Assembly: GCA_004352715.1 (NCBI GenBank)
Contig: SCFE01000041.1
Location: 1,703,019-1,767,018, forward strand
DNA from: Hofstenia miamia
Lineage: Eukaryota; Xenacoelomorpha; Acoela
Direction: 5' to 3'
Length of the DNA: 64,000 nucleotides
In this document: piece by piece, positions 20,331-31,423 of the stretch
How positions within the stretch are numbered: position 1 is the stretch's first letter
Layout of the letters: the number at the start of each line of letters is the position of its first letter
Position numbers and translations under genes: made by a program
Notes under the pieces: generated by a model
The model's database searches: none
What the model was told of the DNA's origin: nothing
The model's input: the letters and a program-made list of their open reading frames with translations, nothing else

Positions 20331-21191
20331 TTATATATACTCTTTCATAATGCGTAATAGACAATTGAAAAATTTAGGGCTATTTGTAGTTTTTAATATT
20401 AAAATTTTTCGAACACTTGATTTTTTTAGTAGTGCAGTCTCTGCGTATTGACGAAGATTTAAAAATTTTTTTCGTTCATCACCTAGTGGAATAATTCCAT
20501 GTTGGATATTGTAGACAATACTGCGTATTAAATTTAGAATTTCTTTGTCTTCTAGCAAAACTAACTTAGTTTTTCTGGAGCAGGCTGCTAGGAACTTGTA
20601 AATGGCGGGTTCTTTGATTAAATCCATAGAAATTTGCACTCCTTCAAGATTTGTAGATAGACGTAATTCGTCTGGTATGTATTGAGCAAAGTTTATAAAC
20701 AAATAACCATATGGTTTAATAACTGCTTTTTTATATGCGGTAACAAATTCACGCATAATATTCATCTGAGCTCCTAGAGTTTTCACCTGTAGAATTGAAT
20801 AGCGTCCTTTTGAAAATATAGAATCTCCAATTAATACAATTCCACAATTTAAATGTCTTCCAGCTATCACTAAAATTGCAAAAGTTTGTGAATTCAAACA
20901 TTCCTCGCCAAAATCATCAAAAATAATTAGACTGTTCTTAACATAATTTTCAGACATCACATTTTCCGAGTATTCATTGAAAAATTCAACCTGATTTATT
21001 TTTGTATTTAATTTATTATAAACACCACTTTGGAAATGACGATAAGATACTATGGGCTTTGAGAACTTGTTAAAATAATTATGATCTATCAATGTTCCCA
21101 ACAAATGTGTTTTTCCAGAGTTTGACGGACTGCTGAATATTAAAAAGACTTGACTAGCTCGTGAGGGAACAACATTAAATGTTGACGACAT
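20331..21191 (-). CDS. Polinton packaging ATPase with a C-terminal fusion
   Basis: 286 codons from ATG 21191, uninterrupted. A32-like (FtsK/HerA-type) genome-packaging ATPase. The Walker A region is FSSPSNSGKTHLLG, where the first glycine is Ser; the second fragment at 23.7 kb has the normal GPSNSGKT. Walker B is SLIIFDDFGEE. A conserved end of the domain is INFAQYIPDELRL. After about residue 200 the frame continues into LAACSRKTKLVLLEDKEIL and IPLGDERKKFLNLRQYAETALLKK. This resembles a separate small protein usually encoded next to ATPase or penton in Polintons, so the two look fused. It is the only intact-looking gene of the element. The upstream sequence is a (TA)n tract at 21226 and the n at 21239. 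The 43 codons beyond ATG 21191 cross the n and are not supported. Confidence 0.85.
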   Translation of the reverse strand: MSSTFNVVPSRASQVFLIFSSPSNSGKTHLLGTLIDHNYFNKFSKPIVSYRHFQSGVYNKLNTKINQVEFFNEYSENVMSENYVKNSLIIFDDFGEECLNSQTFAILVIAGRHLNCGIVLIGDSIFSKGRYSILQVKTLGAQMNIMREFVTAYKKAVIKPYGYLFINFAQYIPDELRLSTNLEGVQISMDLIKEPAIYKFLAACSRKTKLVLLEDKEILNLIRSIVYNIQHGIIPLGDERKKFLNLRQYAETALLKKSSVRKILILKTTNSPKFFNCLLRIMKEYI

Positions 21192-21239
21192 ATTCTCTTT
21201 ACAATGAATCTGTTTATGATGTAGAATATATATATATAN

Positions 21240-22272
21240 AAATAGACTCACCCGCGACCTGTGTGATTTGCCAAAATGAGTGACCCATTTCACCCTTGTC
21301 CTGTATAACCCGTGGACTGCCCTGATCTCTGGTCATACCGGTCTGGGAGTTTCTCAAATCTCAAGCTGCGATAGCACGTGGCAATTACCAAATTTATACT
21401 TACTAAAATATGATTGTAAATACACTGTAATTTAAAAAACGTTCACTTATGTACATTGTACGATTGTGCGAAAAAGTTCACTAGCGTGGGTCAAGTCGTC
21501 TTTTTTGAACCAATACAAGTGCATAACGTAATAGTGCCATAGAACATTTAATGTCGATTCATTAGTATAAATTCTGTAAATAAGAGCTCTAAGGATCTAA
21601 GTATCTAAACAATAATATAACACCATATGTAATTGTAACTATCAATTTAACTTTTACCGTTATATATTGCAAATTAATCCGTTATAGTAACATGATTTAG
21701 AGCTCATAGAAACTGTTAGAAACCATGTCCATTTCCACTGTGCCTTTAACACTTTAACGACCGTGGGGTAAGAAATTACCCCCATTCAGACATTATAATG
21801 CGAATTGCTCCGTGAAATTTTATTACATATGTTTCAGACTTTAGGAGAGCTTCACATGGAATGCCTTTTGTCTTTCTACTATTTGACTTGATTTTTCAAA
21901 TTGTCATATTTGCAGGAAATTACATTTCAAAACTCAGTCACGTTAACTACCACTGGGTTAAAAAATTACCCCAGGAGATGTTAAGCTCATAAATACTTAT
22001 TTATAAATTTACTGACATGTACAATTAAATGTAAATATTACAACAGTACAATAGAAGCTGATTGATCATGTCAAAAATTTTTTATGAGAGCTATGTTAAC
22101 AATTTGCGTTTAAGTGCCTAAAGACGCTTTGAAACGTTTTATAATTGTTATATTATTTTGTTTCTGAACATCTCAATGCATTAGCAAAGTACAAAAATCA
22201 CTTATGGTGTAGTAAGAGATCTCTACTCACATCAAATTTAAATATGCGTTTTTTTCTTAGAAAAAAATTGAA

Positions 22273-22315
<43 letters not shown>

Positions 22316-23743
22316 TTTTGAGTAAACCGTATGCGAAGAACAGCGGCAAGTGGTATTATGCACAAGATGAGCATACGGTGGTCCCCTATAAGTTCTTATG
22401 CGCTCCCCCAACACCCCCCCAGAGCTTGTAATGCCTAACGTCTATTTGCTTTCAATCATTTGTCAATATAAAATTTTTTTCACTTGATTTTTATAAAATG
22501 TGGCCTGCAGACGTTCAAAAACGCACTGTGTGACCCGCGATCAAATCAGTTTGCCGACAGAGATGGATGTGAGGCAGATTGTTGTGCCCTGCCCCATTTC
22601 CACCTGCCTAATATTGCCACACGATTAATTTCTCCCGCCCAAGAGTGCCCCACCCAAAAATATCTACTACTTGCGATATATTATTATTACCCCATATTTT
22701 TTCTATTGAAATTTTCATAGTACTTAACCACACCACAACTTCCAAATATTTTGAATCCTTACTGCCTAGAAGATGCAAAACCATTTTTGAAATGACATCT
22801 CTACTTTTACTACCAATGGCGATTTAATAACAAACGTGATGATAATAAATATTAAAAATATTAGTAATAGCAAAATATAATTTCATTTTAACTCTATAAA
22901 GCTAATTTTTATGCAATGTATTTATGCAAATTTAATTGCATAACTTCCAGTGTAATTGCAAAACCTATTGATGACAAATCAGATAAAAGAGATCTGCTTG
23001 TTATTATTGATTTGTATTGAATAGAATCAAATTTCACCAAGAGTTTGAAATTCATGTTAATTGATTTTTCAAAATGCGACAAAATTTAATCAAGCAGAGA
23101 ACTTTGATGTAAGAAAATTACTTCTGTGTTTGCTGATCAGTGCATTATCACATGTGCGATTATACGAAAAGTAATTTATTCAAAAACTGTAGAGGGTGGG
23201 ATTAAACTACTTGATCTATTAAAAAAGTGTATATATACAAACAATAATGATATTCGCTATGTGTTTCCATATTGGCGTTTCAACATTCAAATCATTTAAA
23301 ACAGGCTACACAATGCTTTTAATTGTAACAGACTGTATCAAAATGTTTATGTAGAAAATTGAAAGATAATATTTAATACTTTAAAATATGGACAAGGAAT
23401 CTAGCTTTAATATTGTTTACAATTTATTTTTTATAATAGCATTTATCAGTTGAGCAACATCAATTTTGAAAAAATGCACACTCAAATTAGTGTTTTCAAA
23501 TTGTAATACAAAATTCTTTGTGTAAAAAAATTGAAAACACATAGAAGAATTCTAAAAGCAGATTCAGATAGACAATAAAAAGATCTTTAAGAAATTTAGT
23601 ATGACTATTTTAGTTTTGCATTTTTAACTGTATAAATTAGAAATTTGTTGTTTTTGTCTTTAGAAAGTTGATATGTTCAGGGAGACATCTAGCCAAAAAA
23701 TTATGAATTTCGAGAAGAATTTCTGTGCATTTAATTTATTATA
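21240..23743. other. non-coding stretch between ATPase copies
   Basis: No supportable gene. It contains a GC-richer block after the n (21242-21390, gactcacccgcgacc...), two direct repeats with GGGGTAA/TTACCCC hairpins (21754-21782 and 21943-21972), a (TA)n tract (22279-22314), and a GC-richer block at 22320-22670 (tgacccgcg, cccgcccaag) that looks like non-autonomous DNA-transposon sequence. The 60-78 codon frames there have no family features. Confidence 0.6.
22279..22314. repeat. (TA)n microsatellite
   Basis: Uninterrupted TA dinucleotides. Confidence 0.98.
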
Positions 23744-23755
23744 TCATTTATTTAT

Positions 23756-23931
23756 ATCATTTCCACTTTGGAAATGACGATAAAATACTATGGACTTTGA
23801 GAACTTGTTAAAATAATTACGATCAATCAATTTTCCCAACAAATGTGTTTTTCCAGAGTTTGACGGGCCGCTGAATATTAAAAAGACTTGACTAGCTTGC
23901 GAGGGGACAACATTAAACGTTGATGACATAG
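23756..23931 (-). pseudogene. second Polinton ATPase 5' fragment
   Basis: About 58 codons from ATG 23929, about 90% identical to the start of the ATPase at 21191. It keeps the standard Walker A GPSNSGKTHLLG, then ends abruptly at about 23756. The sequence 5' of the ATG (aatgaatctctttatgattcagaat, then (TA)n at 23966) also matches that of the main copy, so the duplicated unit includes upstream DNA and the TA tract. Confidence 0.88.
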
Positions 23932-23965
23932 TCTCTTTAAAATGAATCTCTTTATGATTCAGAAT

Positions 23966-23994
23966 GTATATATATATATATGTATATATATATA
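23966..23994. repeat. (TA)n microsatellite beside the ATPase fragment
   Basis: TA repeat with one TG interruption, in the same relative place as the TA tract upstream of the main ATPase (21226-21240). Confidence 0.95.
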
Positions 23995-24201
23995 AACTTA
24001 ATTTCAGAAAGCTAATAAAACCATGTCAATTAATGTATACTATCATGACACCTGACACCTATAATAAATGTAATATATTCAAAGATTGTTTTTATCCAAT
24101 ATTCATACATTTTCAATAAACTTCTAATAAAAATCTTAAAAATGACTGTTTTTGCAAATTCTTTCATGTATTATTAAACATAACCGACTTCATTTTGTGA
24201 A

Positions 24202-24430
24202 AAGGACAAAACAAATCACCAAAAGGAAAATTAAATATCCCAACAGAAGGAATTTTTTCTCGAAAGGACAAAACAAATCACCAAAAGGCAAATTAAATAT
24301 CCCAAAGGCAAGTAATTTTCTCGAAAGGACAAAACAAATCACCAAAAGGCAAATTTAATATCCCAAAGGCAAATAATTTTTTTCAAAAGGACAAAAAATC
24401 ACCAAAAGGCAAATTAAATATCCCAAAGGC
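24202..24430 (+). repeat. 61-62 bp minisatellite, about 3.6 copies
   Basis: Units begin at 24202, 24264, 24325 and 24387, each aaggacaaaacaaatcacca followed by aaggcaaattaaatatccc. The period is not a multiple of three, so the 68-codon frame over it is incidental. Sequence after the array (24430-24540) resembles the complement of 3350-3440. Confidence 0.9.
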
Positions 24431-24539
24431 TACAAACATCTACAACCCAAAAAACATGTATAAACCAAAAGAAACAAAGAAGAAGCAACACTAAAAGTCT
24501 ATAACTATGTAAAACTAATATAAAAATAGTGTATATGTA

Positions 24540-27033
24540 TAAGTCCTACTAATACCATCACATATATATTTTTTTGGAAAACAATATTGCCTTTATTGTA
24601 AGTCTATGTTTCAAATGCTTGCAATGTTTAAGTATGGCAAATATTTTTTCTGTTTTGTATTGTGTATATTAGTGAAAACTTAATTAAATATAAGAATGTT
24701 TACAATGAAATAGCAGAGTATTTGAAAAATTAAATGGAACCCTTTGCATGTACTGTATAGTCCTGAAAAACGAATTAAATTTTGTGCATTGATTGATTAG
24801 AAACACTTGTAATTGTTTGATGAAAAATATTTCCTGTTTTGTATTAGTGAAAAACAAATTAAATTACAGTGATTGTATAGATATGTTAATCATTTGCAAT
24901 GCATGTAAATTTTTATGGAAGAGAAAATTATTCATTTTTTGAAAAAGGTAACATGAGTTTAGTCATCAATGTATTATCACAATCTGATAGAGTGCCACAA
25001 TGTCATGTATATTAACAAAAAATAGATGTAATAACCAAAGCAAAATAAAACATTCAAACTAAATTAGGCAACTGTAAATAACATAAAACTAGTAAAGCAA
25101 ATGTTTGTGAATCAACACACAATGACAATTTTCATGACGTCACTGTAAAACCCATGCCAAAATCTACATGTAGCAGTGGAATGAAATCTCAGCCCCCTCT
25201 CAACCAATCAGGAAAAGTGCAATGAAATGGACTTGGTATCTCAACCAATCAGGAAAAAGTGGAACCTCCTTTACTTGGCCATTACTACTTTTGTATACCT
25301 CAAGCCAAAGATCAATGCAGGGAGACTCACCTGTCTTGCAATGCATGTCATTGCACTGGGCGGTAATATTTCTGCAAACAAAAATCAATATCATAATGTT
25401 AATATTTATAGTCATGTGATAGTGACCTATGACCAGACTTGTCAACAAGCCAAGCTTCTAACAAGCCACCAAGGCTTGATCACTGCACTGATATACAACA
25501 AGTCCAAAGAAAGGTCTTATAAAGCAAAGTAAACTCATATTATTGTTTTTGAATGCGATTATGCAGATTTTTCAAATTATTCATTAATTCAATATGCCTT
25601 TCTGATAATCATATTTTAAAATATTTTTTAAATAATAGAAAGCATTATTTTAAAAATTCTGAGAATGCAATATTTTCTAAAACAAATTTTTTAGCTAAAT
25701 GAGCCTCATTGAACATTTCTATGTGATGAGCTAAGCCAAACTTACTCAAAAGTAAATGAACCAAGTAGAGCCAAGCTTAAAAATTTGGGCTTGTTGACAA
25801 GTCTATCTATCATTCATCCAAAAATTGCAACTCAATTGAGCCATTGACATGTGTCACAGAACAATGTCCAGCTCATATAGCTATGCATATGCATAAATTA
25901 TTAAAATTAGATCATTTGATATTGCTAAATACCTTCAGTATTTATCTACCACCAGGCACAAATATAAAGAGTATTAAACTACAATATGTGATGCACAATT
26001 ATGCATAGCTTCCACATGTTTCCATAACTCAAACAAGTCAAGACATAACAAAGAAATCCCTAAACATAATAATGTCAAAGTCACTTATAAAATTGACATA
26101 CATATACTTTTATGATACAAAAAATTTAATTAATGCAAACATAGAAAAATACTAATGATTCATTTTTATGTTAAGAGCGTTAACGTTAGCATATATTATG
26201 CATATGCACAACATCTATTTTAAAACTAGAACAGCAATTGTACTGTTGCAATATGATAACTGATTGAGCCATGACATGCATATAGGTTATTTTTTAATAG
26301 TTTATTCTTTTTAATTCCAACTGTTGAAGGAATTTTTTCAATAATGTGATACTTGCGTTCTGATAACCTAAGCTTTAACAGGGAAAACATTGGACAATAT
26401 ATTGCTACTTGTATCTTTGGGAATGATGTTTTGGTTTAATGCACAATATTAACTTTTTATTGTTAGGGAAACCTTAATAAAATATTATATCAAATTAGTT
26501 ATAGGTCAAAATAGGAATGCACACAGCAGGTTTTTCTTCAAAATGTGAAAATATCCCACCATAGACCAGAAGTAATGTACTACAATCAAATAATTATGTC
26601 TGAGCATTTTCGTGAAAGTGCACTATGAAAAAAGACATGCTTAATCAATAAATCTACAGTAATTTGCGGATGGCAAACATCATATATAAACAAATCTTAC
26701 TTTGAAGATAAATCACATGAATACTTGTATACCTACACTTCAAGGCCATGCATAGATTATATACTTAATGTATAAATCAATTTAAACACGGATTTTAATA
26801 TTTTAATATTTAGTTTCTGTATCAATTTTCTCCTGTAGATGACTTATAACTGGAGATATCTACAATAAAAAATGTCGTAAACTGTCAATATACAAGAAAA
26901 ATATATGTATCTCAAAGACGTCAATTAGCATAGTATGCAAAGATAACTTATACCTCAAAATCAGTTGTTAGGTTAATGAAGTCAAAATATTCTAGAAAAT
27001 TTGTAAAATCATAAATTTTGTTTATCAATATTT
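24540..27033. other. non-coding AT-rich stretch
   Basis: No supportable gene. A slightly GC-richer patch at 25140-25480 contains a repeated ctcaaccaatcagga and a minus-strand segment (25380-25330) flanked by tttgcag and gtgagt that could be a small exon, but the coding content is too short to judge. Blocks around 26660-26850 are similar (about 75%) to 33170-33390. Confidence 0.55.
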
Positions 27034-27565
27034 AACCCTATTGAAGTTGGGATTTTTTACAAAAATTAAGTGTAGGGTGGGGTAAAATGACTTCCACCTA
27101 CTTCTTTTCCGTTCTAGTAAGCCAATCAATCCATACTTTTGCATGTGGTAAGATTGAGCATAAACCTTTTCAAAAACGTAATCATCATTCCAATCTTGAG
27201 CATAATTTTTTGTAATTTTAGGTATACTCTGGCTACCAGCTGAATATTAGCCCAAAAATGGCAATCTGATTATGAGAAAATAAACATACTTATACGCACT
27301 CACTAACAAGCCATAATAATAAAAATAATGGGCAGTGGAGGGGATAAGATTAGATTCAAAATAATCCAAAATTTTATCTACATCCCACTAATTGTCCATA
27401 AATTGTTTTTAACGAAAAGAATAGATCCAAAACTTTGTGAAAATACGTAAAAATAAATTTAATGCGAGTAAAATTTTGGGGTGGGACTTCGACCCACCTC
27501 AATTTTTCATAACAAAAAATGCACGAGGTGAGGCAGACTTCCCCCTCCCCAACCTAAATAGGGTT
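27034..27565. mobile_element. non-autonomous DNA transposon or MITE (copy 1)
   Basis: Terminal inverted repeats aaccctattgaagttggg (left) and ccccaacctaaatagggtt (right), with a further inner pair (gtggggtaaaatgacttccacc against gtgggacttcgacccacc). 532 bases, no coding frame. It lies in a larger segment duplicated at 31424. Confidence 0.75.
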
Positions 27566-28042
27566 ATTACGAACATAAAACACCATAAATGATTCATTTT
27601 TATACAAAGAGCATCAATGTCAGTATAAATTATAGAATAGCACAAAATCTATTTTGAAACTAGAACAGCAATCAATGTTGCCATTAATGAATATGTTAAC
27701 TGACTGAACCATGACAGCCTTAATAATAGCTGCTAGGCATAGGTGTAAGTGTGTAGTAGTATTTTTCAATGTCAATTTAAGGAATTATCTTTGCTGAGAC
27801 TTACTGATGTAGAATCTGCAACAGGCTGAACTTGACTGTAACCTATTGGTCTTTAGTCTGCCTACGTAGATTGGACACTTTTTGTCTCTGGTAGGCGCTA
27901 CTCTATCTTTTCAACTGCTCGTCGGCAATTGACAAAATGTATCTTTTTCCATATTATTTATAACTGCATTGTAATTGTATGCGTGCTATCTTACAGCATC
28001 CATTTAGACCGATGGCAGATCCCAGGGCCTAAGCCAGAAGCA
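27035..28042 (+). repeat. 1-kb duplication, copy 1
   Basis: Repeated at 31424-32430 with only a few differences (one T in a run; gcgtgctatc against gggtggtatc). The second copy begins at the single n (31423). Confidence 0.95.
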
Positions 28043-28072
28043 GAACCATTGCACCGAAGGAAGAATCACAAG
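27997..28072 (+). other. possible 76-nt internal exon
   Basis: Preceded by ctatcttacag (acceptor-like) and followed by gtaccg (donor-like). One phase is open throughout and reads WQIPGPKPEAEPLHRRKN. The local base composition is higher in GC than the surroundings. In the copy at 32386-32430 the match stops inside this segment. No partner exons identified; the family is not recognised. Confidence 0.3.
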
Positions 28073-29635
28073 GTACCGATTTAATAGTAATGACTCAAGG
28101 AAAACACTCAGTGATTAGATAATGCGGTGATACCTATTGTTGCTTACCTTGTAGTGCTAACTTTGATAATTTCACACATCGTTTGTTATTATTGTTAGCA
28201 ATAAGGAAGTATACGCAACTATGCAGCATAAGTTTATTATTGCACATATAAATAGCCTTACATTTAGATAGCTACACGATTCTAGATACATGCTAACAAT
28301 CGATTGGCCAGCAAAAACGTAAAGTCCGATATGATACAGTCCATAGTTAATATAATAAATACAATTTAGATCTAAAATAAAGGGTTACTCTAAGGGTAGC
28401 TATCCAGCTGTTTAAGTGCATGGCTTATAAATTTGGAAGAAATCATAGGAAAACTATAACCAGGGACGTACCCAGGATTTTCTGACGGGGGGACATAATT
28501 GTGATTCCTAATGCGGGGCTATAACGATAAAATCCATATTGCTATACTTAACTTAAAAGCGTCTTTTTGTTAACAGACCGTCAGCTTAAACTAAGAAGAT
28601 GTTAGTGAGCAGCTTAACACAAAGTTGGAGGTTCTGAGAACTACTCGTATGCATGCTTCAACGCTTAGCTTTCCATTGCTATTAAAAAGCAAACCTAATC
28701 CGATACAAAATAATTCCAAGGTAATTGGTTTCATCAATCACTAGTAATTTGCATACTACGAGTAGAAATATTCAAACAAATTAACATGTACCTGTCTGTG
28801 ATTGTTAGATCTTGGTAACGTGTATTTCTGTTTAATTTTACCACCACGTGAAACCTTAATAGATCAAGCGAAGTTAGCCCTCTACAATTTGTCAAAATGC
28901 AATCTGACCACAGATATGATCTTATTTAAATAAATCACTAAGTTTACAAATTGAGTAATTGATTAATATGGTATAATAAAAATAATATAAATCACTAGAA
29001 AGCTTTTCCCTTTTTTTCCTTCTTTTTACTTATTTTTCGCTAATTATGCTACACTGATGTCGTTTAAAAATTATCAGCTGATGCATCAAGCTAAATAATT
29101 TTCAGTATTACTTACTACCAAATACAAAACCTAGTAGTTAAACTGAAGAAGAAAGTTTTTCTTAGTTGTGAAATTTATTTGCTGATAATATAAGCTTTAA
29201 TAGAGAGAACATTGTACACTAATATCATAGTGATTCCAACTCGATAAAACCCGACCTAAAGTCTAATTTCAGGTGGGGTCAGATTTGATTGTAAATTACT
29301 GGTTTTGAGTCGGGTCTGCTTCTACATTTTTGGATTCTGAATGTGAAAACCGGCAATTCTTCTACAATTGCATTTTTTGTGTTAATAGTTAGCTAGTCAC
29401 AATTGTACATAGTTGTGCAAAATGAAAATTGATTATATAATATATTTATGCATCGCTATGCATTGGATCATTAAAACAGCATTTGCTAATACATGAGGAC
29501 CTGACAGATTATTTCAGTCTGTATCGTTAGTCACATTAATTGCTGCATAGCATAGCGCCATTAGTTTATAACATAGATCGCAGTACCTCTCAACCAATGA
29601 ATCAGGTTAGCATCCTTAACTGGTTCTGAAAGACA
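28073..29635. other. non-coding stretch
   Basis: No supportable gene. It contains a TIR-like start (cagggacgtacccaggattt at about 28464), a dispersed repeat copy (28650-28706), and a hAT-like GC block (29245-29330). Confidence 0.55.
28650..28706 (+). repeat. dispersed repeat copy 2
   Basis: Shares gcttcaacgcttagctttcc and aaacctaatccgatac with copies at 8955 and, inverted, 62438. Confidence 0.6.
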
Positions 29636-30122
29636 NNNNNNNNNNNNNNNNNNNNNNNNNNNNNNNNNNNNNNNNNNNNNNNNNNNNNNNNNNNNNNNNN
29701 NNNNNNNNNNNNNNNNNNNNNNNNNNNNNNNNNNNNNNNNNNNNNNNNNNNNNNNNNNNNNNNNNNNNNNNNNNNNNNNNNNNNNNNNNNNNNNNNNNNN
29801 NNNNNNNNNNNNNNNNNNNNNNNNNNNNNNNNNNNNNNNNNNNNNNNNNNNNNNNNNNNNNNNNNNNNNNNNNNNNNNNNNNNNNNNNNNNNNNNNNNNN
29901 NNNNNNNNNNNNNNNNNNNNNNNNNNNNNNNNNNNNNNNNNNNNNNNNNNNNNNNNNNNNNNNNNNNNNNNNNNNNNNNNNNNNNNNNNNNNNNNNNNNN
30001 NNNNNNNNNNNNNNNNNNNNNNNNNNNNNNNNNNNNNNNNNNNNNNNNNNNNNNNNNNNNNNNNNNNNNNNNNNNNNNNNNNNNNNNNNNNNNNNNNNNN
30101 NNNNNNNNNNNNNNNNNNNNNN
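29636..30122. other. assembly gap
   Basis: 487 N. Confidence 0.99.
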
Positions 30123-30570
30123 GAATTGGGTTGGGCCTAAAATTGGATAGGGCTGGGCCGAGCTTAGTTTGGGCTTAGGCCGGATGTTTGACATAGCAAT
30201 TTACGCCGGAGCGGGCCTCCTCTTTAACATAATAATGGTGTGCAGATGTGAATTGATGTTGCTAAGTGGAATATAGAATCCTGAACAAATAAGATCAATT
30301 TAATTGGTGTGTTTCTTATATAAATGAAATGTACAATTATTATTTTATGTTCTTAGAATTAATTTGGCAGTACATCATTTATATTGAGGGCAGAAGCACG
30401 GTTGACAGATTACTATTTACTCTTAACTAATTTGAGGTTACTGGGAGTTAGTAATTCGACTTCTGGCCAAAAATGGTTGGAATTAGGTTGGGCCTAAATT
30501 CGGGTCGGGCTGGGCTTGTGCAGATTTTCGACATAGCAATTTAGGCCGGGCTTAGGCCTAATCTTTTAAT
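30123..30570 (+). repeat. GGGCC-rich repeat pair, hAT-like subterminal sequence
   Basis: ttgggcctaaaattggatag... (30130) and ttgggcctaaattcgggtcg... (30488) are degenerate direct copies. Both continue into gacatagcaatttacgcc or gacatagcaatttaggcc and then gggc/ggcc runs. Such GGGCCGGGC subterminal blocks are common at ends of hAT-type elements. No transposase is seen. Confidence 0.55.
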
Positions 30571-31422
30571 AGGTATTTGAAATACAAGAAAAAATCATTT
30601 GAATATTTAAATATTGCAAATGACAAAAAAACATTCTCTCTAAACTTATCCGCCTTGCGTTTTTCGCTAGTGCAATAATTCTAACGTCTAAATGTTGCCT
30701 ATTGTGTTTTGTGTTGGTATAAGTTGATAAAGTTAGCAAGGAATTTTAGTATTTGAATATGTAAAAACTGATCTATTCTATAAAGGATAGAAAGCCGATT
30801 GCAATCCTGGCAATAATTAATTGTGGCAAAACATTAAAAGATTAATAAACAAAAATGCAAACATACTAACTATATTTAATACACTTTAAGGGATATATTG
30901 CCTGGATATGCAGGAAAGTATTATTTTTATTAAAACTACATAAATGGTTGTAGTAAATGAAATTAACAACATTTTAAATAAAATTCGTGTAAAAACTTGT
31001 CCAAATGTTTAGTGAGAATCCAGTAGTTTTGTAGAACATGTAAAAATACAAAAAAATTAAAATAAACACAAATTTCATTTTCATATAGATTTAATTTTTA
31101 AGGAATGTTTAAATAATAGTAACAAAATATAAATACTCATTTTGTCGTTCCCTTTTCTTAGTTTTGTTTACATGCAACGGTTAATTGCAATTATCGATTT
31201 CAGTGCAAAATTGGGAGTTAATTAAGTTTTGCCATGCTCAGTTAATAATAAAATGACTTTAGCTTAAACATATTGATAAATCGTTGCTTGTAATGCCTAC
31301 AATGGCCATTATCTCACTTAACATTACACTACCATCAATGGCAACATTTTTATATGTTTTCCATATAACTTTAATCAAAAGATTAAAATATAAGCAGTTT
31401 CATTTATAAAAAGAGGAGACAC
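30571..31422. other. non-coding AT-rich stretch
   Basis: Nothing recognised; many stops in all frames. Confidence 0.7.
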
Positions 31423-31423
31423 N

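Larger units (their letters stand above)
15191..21191 (-). mobile_element. decayed Maverick/Polinton
   Basis: A minus-strand set of Polinton genes. In transcription order: packaging ATPase (21191-20331), small conserved protein (20295...), integrase, PX-like basic protein, major capsid protein, an unknown frame, adenoviral-type protease and penton-type minor capsid protein. Nearly all carry frameshifts or stops. The order is scrambled between 18183 and 20020. No protein-primed DNA polymerase B or terminal inverted repeats are visible, and the element is cut by single-n joins at 17417, 18722 and 21239. Virus-like morphogenesis genes plus a retroviral-type integrase are diagnostic of Polintons (adintovirus-like elements). 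Confidence 0.9.

Noticed and set aside
21192-21293. 43-codon upstream extension of the ATPase frame
   Set aside because: It crosses a TA tract and the single n, and the 23.7 kb copy supports the start at ATG 21191.
24152-24358. 68-codon Lys-rich frame
   Set aside because: It translates a minisatellite whose period is not a multiple of three.
25200-25532. 101-codon plus and 82-codon minus frames near 25.2 kb
   Set aside because: They overlap each other, lack a domain, and cover repeated ctcaaccaatcagga sequence; only the weak exon hint is mentioned.
29616-30194. 192-codon minus frame
   Set aside because: It is nearly all N; the few real residues come from a G-rich repeat.
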